Assembly: GCA_963761615.1 (NCBI GenBank)
Contig: CAVXGU010000001.1
Location: forward strand, 248,001-312,000
Origin: CAVXGU01 sp963761615
GTDB lineage: Bacteria; Acidobacteriota; Vicinamibacteria; Vicinamibacterales; CAVVIG01
DNA: 64,000 nt
Direction: 5' to 3'
Every line of letters starts with the position of its first letter. The first letter of the stretch is position 1. The notes under the pieces are model-generated. The model was not told where the DNA came from, searched no databases, and saw only the letters and a list, made by a program, of their open reading frames with translations. Made by a program: the position numbers and the translations under genes. This document shows positions 59,969 through 64,000 of the stretch, one piece after another.

Positions 59969-60889
59969 ATGAAGAGACTCTTGTTTGCCAGTGTCATGGC
60001 ACTGACTCCATTCCCGGTCTTCGCGCAGGCCGGCCTGGCCACGCCGACGGGGAACGAGGCGACCGTGAACGTGAGCGGCTACACCTATCGGGAGCCTGGC
60101 GACCAGGCCATCTCGATCCACGGCGCCAAGTTCGGAGGGGAGTACACGGGCACGGCGGCGCTCGGCAGTCGCCGGCACTGGTTCGTCCAGGTCAATCTCC
60201 GCGGCACGAGGGGCAACGTCACGTACGACGGGTGGTGCTCGCCCTTCCTGATCGCGCCCAACAGCGCATCGCCGAACGGCTACGAGCTGGACGTGGGCGA
60301 CGCGTCACCGTGCAGCGAGACCGGAGACGCGGACTGGTACGTGGAAGCGCGCGGCCTGATCGGGAAGGATTTCGTCGGCCGGCGATGGGCGCTGTCGCCC
60401 GACACCGGGCTGGGGCTGCGCCACCTGTCGAACGGCACCACGGGCACGCCCGGATACCGCACGGACAACTACCTCTACGTGCCGATCGGCGTGACCGCGC
60501 GCACCCGGGTGGCGTCGCACGGCGCGCTGAGCTTCAACGTGGAGTACGACCGCCTGCTTCACGGCTGGCAGACGACTCGCGACTCCCAGCTGGGTGGCGG
60601 CGACGTCCCCGCGACGGCGGCGGCGCCCGCGTTCGTCATCGACGGTTTCACCGACATCTCGTTCGCTCAGTCCTCGGGGTGGGCGCTGCGCGCGAGCGTG
60701 AAGTACCAGGTGACGAGGCACTGGTCGCTGGAGCCCTACTACCTCCGGTGGACCGTCGGCTCCTCGCCGGTGAACTACGAGACCGCGACGTTCACGGTGA
60801 ACGGCATCACGGCCGATGAGCAGCTGGGCGCCTACGAGCCCCGGAACATCACGAACGAGTCCGGCGTGAAGCTCGGCTTCCACTTCTGA
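59969..60889 (+). CDS. Predicted outer-membrane protein, unknown function
   Basis: A 306-residue exported protein with a signal peptide (residues 1-20, FPVFAQ). Many short amphipathic strands rich in aromatics follow (HWFVQVNLRGTRGNVTYDG, LSFNVEYDRLLHGWQ, ALRASVKYQVTRHWSLEPYYLRW). It ends in GFHF, a terminal aromatic typical of barrels. Two cysteines (GWCSPF and SPCSETG) may pair. No named family was recognised. The ATG at 59969 fits the signal peptide. The 203 bp upstream gap holds no other clear signal. Its 3' end overlaps the antisense TetR remnant. Confidence 0.7.
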   Translation: MKRLLFASVMALTPFPVFAQAGLATPTGNEATVNVSGYTYREPGDQAISIHGAKFGGEYTGTAALGSRRHWFVQVNLRGTRGNVTYDGWCSPFLIAPNSASPNGYELDVGDASPCSETGDADWYVEARGLIGKDFVGRRWALSPDTGLGLRHLSNGTTGTPGYRTDNYLYVPIGVTARTRVASHGALSFNVEYDRLLHGWQTTRDSQLGGGDVPATAAAPAFVIDGFTDISFAQSSGWALRASVKYQVTRHWSLEPYYLRWTVGSSPVNYETATFTVNGITADEQLGAYEPRNITNESGVKLGFHF

Positions 60890-61302
60890 GCGATGGACTT
60901 CGGGAAGGCGGCCGTCGCGCATGGTCACCCCTCCTTGCGACTCCGCCCGTCAACGTTTCGCGCAGCAGGCCCGTGAGCTCCTGTTGATACACCTGCGGCG
61001 ACCAGCCGCGCACAAGGACCAGATCCTCCCACATGCGCAGCGACGTGATCGTCCACAACAGGTCTGCTGCGACCGCCGGGTCGGCGGCTTGCCGGAGGCT
61101 GCCCTCCGACTGCAGCCGCGCAACAATGGCGCGGCATCCTTCCAGGCGCGCATTCGAGCGGTCTTGCCAGGCACGTTCCGCCGCTGCGTCGGTGCGGCGT
61201 ACGGCCTCGAGGGCGCGCGAGGGCGACCATCAAGGTCGCGCGGTCGGCGAAGTGCAGAGACACTGCCTGGCGCGAGATTCGGGCGGCCCGCGCAATTTGC
61301 GC
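60849..61302 (-). pseudogene. TetR-family regulator, N-terminus lost and frameshifted
   Basis: The minus strand reads AQIARAARISRQAVSLHFAD, the second half of a TetR helix-turn-helix. A one-base shift near 61215 interrupts it, after which ALEAVRRTDAAAERAW continues to ADLLWTITSLRMWEDLVLVRG and ELTGLLRETLTGG. The first helices are missing because the sequence ends exactly where the divergent cupin fragment begins (about 61300). It cannot make a working repressor. The 3' end overlaps the outer-membrane gene. Confidence 0.65.
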
Positions 61303-61679
61303 TGCACATCCACCATCACGAGAACGAGCAGGGCACCGTCGTGGCCGGCAGGCTGGGAGCCGAGGTGGACGGGCGTCGCGTTCAGGTTGAGGCGGGCGGC
61401 GCAGTGCTGCTGCCGATGGGGTCGACGCACCGGTGGTGGAACGCCGGCGACGAGACGCTCGTGTTCGAAGACGTGACCAGGCCAGTCGACGATCTCGATG
61501 TGTATCTGGCGGGCGCGTTCGAGGTCCTCAACAGCGGACCGGCGAACCGGCCGCCGATCTTCTACATGGCCCACCTGGCGTGGCGGCAGCCCGGGTGTCC
61601 GACCCGCTGCGCGCCGGCGCCCGCCGCTGACGCGCCGGATCCGATGCCGGAGCGGCGCCCACGTACGAGCGTCGCCTGA
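61302..61679 (+). pseudogene. Cupin-domain protein fragment, 5' end lost
   Basis: From 61302 the frame reads LHIHHHENEQGTVVAGRL, the metal-binding first cupin motif, and then AGGAVLLPMGSTHRWWNAGD, the second. A C-terminal part, FYMAHLAWRQ, is typical of the family. The N-terminal strand before LHIHH is missing and no start codon or RBS fits, so it is a fragment. Intact members are often divergent from a TetR gene, as here. The remaining 90 bp to the M28 gene show only its promoter. Confidence 0.65.
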
Positions 61680-61719
61680 CCTGAGGCCGCCAGGGCGGTC
61701 GTGAGGCGTCCGCCCGCGT

Positions 61720-61725
61720 TACAAT
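61720..61725 (+). promoter_or_regulatory. -10 element for M28 peptidase gene
   Basis: TACAAT, 44 nt before the ATG at 61770. An in-frame TTG at 61734 lies 8 nt after it, so a leaderless start with 12 extra residues is also possible. Confidence 0.4.
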
Positions 61726-61769
61726 CCTCCCGATTGCCGTTCCGCAGTCATTTGCCTTCGAGGCCAGCC

Positions 61770-63296
61770 ATGCGCCGCCTTTGCCTCCGTCTTCTGGTGC
61801 TTCCGGTCGTCGTGGTGATCGCCGGAGGAACCCTCGCCGCGCAGCAGGAACCCGTCGATCGCGCGATGGTGGCGCGGATCCAGGCGGAAGCCACCCAGCG
61901 GTCGAAGGTGCTCGAAACCTTCAACTACATCACCAACGTCACCGGCGCGCGCCTGACGGGCAGCCGCGCCCACAAGCAGGCGGCCGAGTACATGCGCGAC
62001 CGGCTGGCCGAGTGGGGCCTGACCGACTCGCACCTCGAGTCGTTCCCGTTCGATCGAGGCGGCTGGGAGCTGCAGAAGTTCACGCTCGAGCTCACCGCGC
62101 CCCGCTACTTCCCGATGTACGGCTATCCCGCCGCATGGAGCACGTCGACGAACGGCGTGCTCGAGGGCACGCCGATCTACGTCGGCGACAAGACCGCCGC
62201 CGAGATCGAAGCGCTCGGCGAGAAGCTGCGCGGCGCGATCGTCCTGATGACGCCGCCGCAGACGGCGTTCATCACGGTCGACCGGCTCGATCCGACCGTC
62301 TCCGGCCGGCCGGCGGGCACCCTGCCGCCGTCGGCCACGCCGGCGCCCCGGCCGGCGCAGCCGCGCGCGCCGGTCAACGACGTCCTGGCCCTGCTCCGTC
62401 GCTTCGGGGCCGGAGCCGTGCTGCGGCCGAGCGCCGGCAGGGACGACACGATCTTCGTCACCGGCGCGGCCGGCGGGCCGGACGCGGTGCCTCAGGTGAC
62501 GGTCGTGGCCGACCACTACAACATGATCGTCAGGATGATGCAGACCGGCGTCGCTCCCCGGCTGCGTCTCGAGGTCCGCACCGCGTTCGAGCCGGCCGAC
62601 AAGGTGAGCTACAACGTGATCGCCGAAATTCCCGGCGAGGATCCGGTGCTCAAGAACGAGGTCGTGCTGCTGGGCGCACACCTCGATTCGTGGCACGCGG
62701 CGACGGGCGCCACCGACAACGCCGACGGCGCGGCGGCAGCGAGCGAGGCGATGCGCATCCTGAAGGCCGTCGGCGCGCACCCGCGCCGCACCATCCGCCT
62801 GGCTCTCTGGAGCGGCGAGGAGGTTGGCTTTCTCGGGGGGAAGGCGTACGTCGAGCAGCACCTGAAGGACCAGGCATCGCGCGACGCGATCGCCGTGTAT
62901 CTGAACGACGACCCGGGCACGGGCAAGACCCTCGGCTGGTTCATGGCGAACAACCAGGCGGCGAAGAAGATCCTCGATTCATGGGACGATCAGCTGAAGG
63001 ACCTGGGACTGCGGCGGAACACGATGGATGCGTACTTCTCGTCCGAGGACGGCGTCTTCGACGCCGTGGGAGTGCCGGCGTTCACGACGATCCAGGAATA
63101 CACGAACTACGACGTGCGCCTGCACCACACCAACACCGACTTCTACGAGAACATCAGCGAGCAGGATCTGCAGCAATCGGCAACGGTGCTCGCGGTGTTC
63201 GCGTATCAGGCGGCGATGCGGAACGAGCGGTTCCCGCGGCGGCCGGCAGACGTGCCCGCCAACCCCGGCCGCGGGAGGGGACGCGGCGGCCGTTGA
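61770..63296 (+). CDS. M28-family zinc metallopeptidase, secreted
   Basis: A 508-residue exported aminopeptidase-like enzyme with a signal peptide (residues 1-26, TLAAQQ). A PA-like insert lies near residues 130-260. The M28 core has the zinc ligands His in LLGAHLDSWH, Asp in TGATDNADGAAA, the catalytic Glu in LWSGEEVGFLG, and Asp and His in NDDPGTG and VRLHHTNTD. The tail is Arg/Gly-rich. AAGGC-like sequence and GAGG lie before the ATG, so the RBS is weak. It overlaps the small membrane gene by 4 nt. Confidence 0.92.
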   Translation: MRRLCLRLLVLPVVVVIAGGTLAAQQEPVDRAMVARIQAEATQRSKVLETFNYITNVTGARLTGSRAHKQAAEYMRDRLAEWGLTDSHLESFPFDRGGWELQKFTLELTAPRYFPMYGYPAAWSTSTNGVLEGTPIYVGDKTAAEIEALGEKLRGAIVLMTPPQTAFITVDRLDPTVSGRPAGTLPPSATPAPRPAQPRAPVNDVLALLRRFGAGAVLRPSAGRDDTIFVTGAAGGPDAVPQVTVVADHYNMIVRMMQTGVAPRLRLEVRTAFEPADKVSYNVIAEIPGEDPVLKNEVVLLGAHLDSWHAATGATDNADGAAAASEAMRILKAVGAHPRRTIRLALWSGEEVGFLGGKAYVEQHLKDQASRDAIAVYLNDDPGTGKTLGWFMANNQAAKKILDSWDDQLKDLGLRRNTMDAYFSSEDGVFDAVGVPAFTTIQEYTNYDVRLHHTNTDFYENISEQDLQQSATVLAVFAYQAAMRNERFPRRPADVPANPGRGRGRGGR

Positions 63297-63646
63297 AGGT
63301 GGCCTCCGGCGCCTTGTCGCGCCTGTTCGGCGCACATGCGCTCACGCCGGCACGCGTGCGACTGGTCTACGCCGTGGCGGTCGCGACGGACCTGCTTCAA
63401 CTGCTGCTCGGCCCGCTGGGCTGGGCCGGCGCCGACGAGATCCTCGACGTCGTCGCGATGATCCTGACCTCGCGGATCATCGGATTCCACGTGTTGCTGC
63501 TCCCGACGTTCCTCATCGAACTGCTGCCGATCACGGACATGCTGCCGACCTGGACGGGATGTGTGGCGCTCGTCATCGCGCTCCGGAAACGCCAGCAGGC
63601 GGCCAACCCGCCACCGCCCGACCCGGGGCCCTTCATCGATGTTTGA
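63293..63646 (+). CDS. Small membrane protein, unknown function
   Basis: A protein of about 117 residues with three hydrophobic stretches (RLVYAVAVATDLLQLLLGPL; ILDVVAMILTSRIIGFHVLL; PTWTGCVALVIALRK) and a Pro-rich tail. No family was recognised. The TTG at 63293 overlaps the peptidase stop (TTGA), but a GTG at 63299 is an equally good start. It is probably co-expressed with the M28 gene. The 216 bp gap that follows shows a possible sigma-54-like element but no gene. Confidence 0.6.
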   Translation: MKVASGALSRLFGAHALTPARVRLVYAVAVATDLLQLLLGPLGWAGADEILDVVAMILTSRIIGFHVLLLPTFLIELLPITDMLPTWTGCVALVIALRKRQQAANPPPPDPGPFIDV

Positions 63647-63814
63647 AGGGACGTGCCGAACCTCTCATCATTGCCGTTCAGGACACCCCTGGCCGTAGAT
63701 TCCTCGCCGTCATCCTGGGTAGTTCCTTCCATCCGACTGCCCTTTAGGACTCATCGGTAACGCATGGGCGCCGTCCGATCCCTCTGATGCGCGGCACCGG
63801 CGACATCCGTGCTC

Positions 63815-63828
63815 GGCTCGATTCTTGC
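63815..63828 (+). promoter_or_regulatory. Possible sigma-54 -24/-12 element
   Basis: GG at 63815-63816 and GC at 63827-63828 are separated by 10 nt, within CGGCTCG-ATTC-TTGCC, which resembles TGGCACG-N4-TTGCA. A start of transcription about 12 nt later would leave a 20-nt leader holding AGGAGG. GG-N10-GC occurs often by chance in GC-rich DNA. Confidence 0.3.
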
Positions 63829-63862
63829 CGAATGCTGCCTGGGATTCGAGAGGAGGTGCACA

Positions 63863-64000
63863 ATGCCGATTGTCATAGCGTCGGCCGTCGCCGCCGGCAT
63901 CTTTGCGGCAATGGTCGTCGGGGTTTGGACGGGGGAGCAGAAGGTGCGACGAGCGACCGTGCCTGTTCCGGCGCGGGCCGATGCATCACCGGTCGAGACG
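63863..64000 (+). CDS. Start of a membrane-anchored protein (partial at right edge)
   Basis: ATG at 63863 with a strong AGGAGG 6-7 nt upstream opens 46 residues that run off the window. A single hydrophobic helix (MPIVIASAVAAGIFAAMVVG) is followed by a polar Lys/Arg stretch and a Pro/Ala-rich part. It is too short to assign to a family. The strong RBS contrasts with the leaderless genes elsewhere in the window. Confidence 0.6.
   Translation, partial: MPIVIASAVAAGIFAAMVVGVWTGEQKVRRATVPVPARADASPVET

Noticed and set aside
63647..63862. A gene in the last intergenic gap
   Set aside because: No open frame with a start and RBS was found. Only a weak promoter-like element is present.

Overview
The window is GC-rich (roughly 68-70% by eye) and densely packed. 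It looks like a piece of an Acidobacteriota chromosome, perhaps of the Vicinamibacteria type. This is inferred from several features together: a TonB-dependent receptor with an N-terminal carboxypeptidase-regulatory domain, a PadR regulator next to a permease-prefix protein, tandem secreted subtilases, amidohydrolases and abundant lipoproteins. No rRNA, tRNA, CRISPR array, phage or complete insertion sequence was seen.

Layout. 1-9.3 kb holds housekeeping and envelope genes: galU and serS (divergent), DUF2207 and LemA membrane proteins, DinB, an EEP nuclease/phosphatase with a cardiolipin-synthase-like PLD, a PIG-L deacetylase and DUF5996. 9.3-14 kb holds a TonB receptor broken by one frameshift, divergent from an OmpR-type regulator/histidine kinase pair. 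14-24.2 kb is secretory: an amidohydrolase, two tandem subtilases that share a near-identical core tract, a cytochrome c/copper-site lipoprotein pair, OsmC and small secreted proteins. 24.3-26.9 kb is a three-gene hydroquinone-type catabolic operon. 27-30.9 kb holds an acyl-CoA ligase coupled to a membrane hexapeptide protein, an alpha/beta hydrolase and an AraC regulator. 31-38.4 kb holds an AraC-linked unknown protein, a frameshifted B12-binding radical SAM enzyme, a large Kelch/DUF11 secreted protein and a b561-like/YceI pair. 39.3-48.5 kb is the most striking block: five overlapping or closely spaced genes with two ATP-grasp, two alpha-E, two transglutaminase and one DUF2126 amidoligase domains. 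These should act together as an amide-bond-forming or peptide-modifying system of unknown product. 48.5-54.7 kb holds an ABC exporter between two broken genes, then a second ABC system divergent from PadR. 54.7-64 kb holds an amidohydrolase, ChaN-PDZ, TrmO, a membrane MutS-like ATPase, a collapsed TetR/cupin gene pair, an M28 peptidase and a gene start at the right edge.

Two patterns cut across the window. First, many genes have a TAnnnT-type -10 hexamer only 5-8 nt before the start codon, which implies leaderless mRNAs. In two places the same arrangement precedes an 8-9 codon mini-ORF just upstream of the real gene. Second, there are several gene remnants and single-base frameshifts (TonB receptor, radical SAM, nucleotidyltransferase, TetR, glycosyltransferase, FtsX tail). 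They mean either local gene decay or indel errors in the assembly, so those genes should be checked against raw reads.
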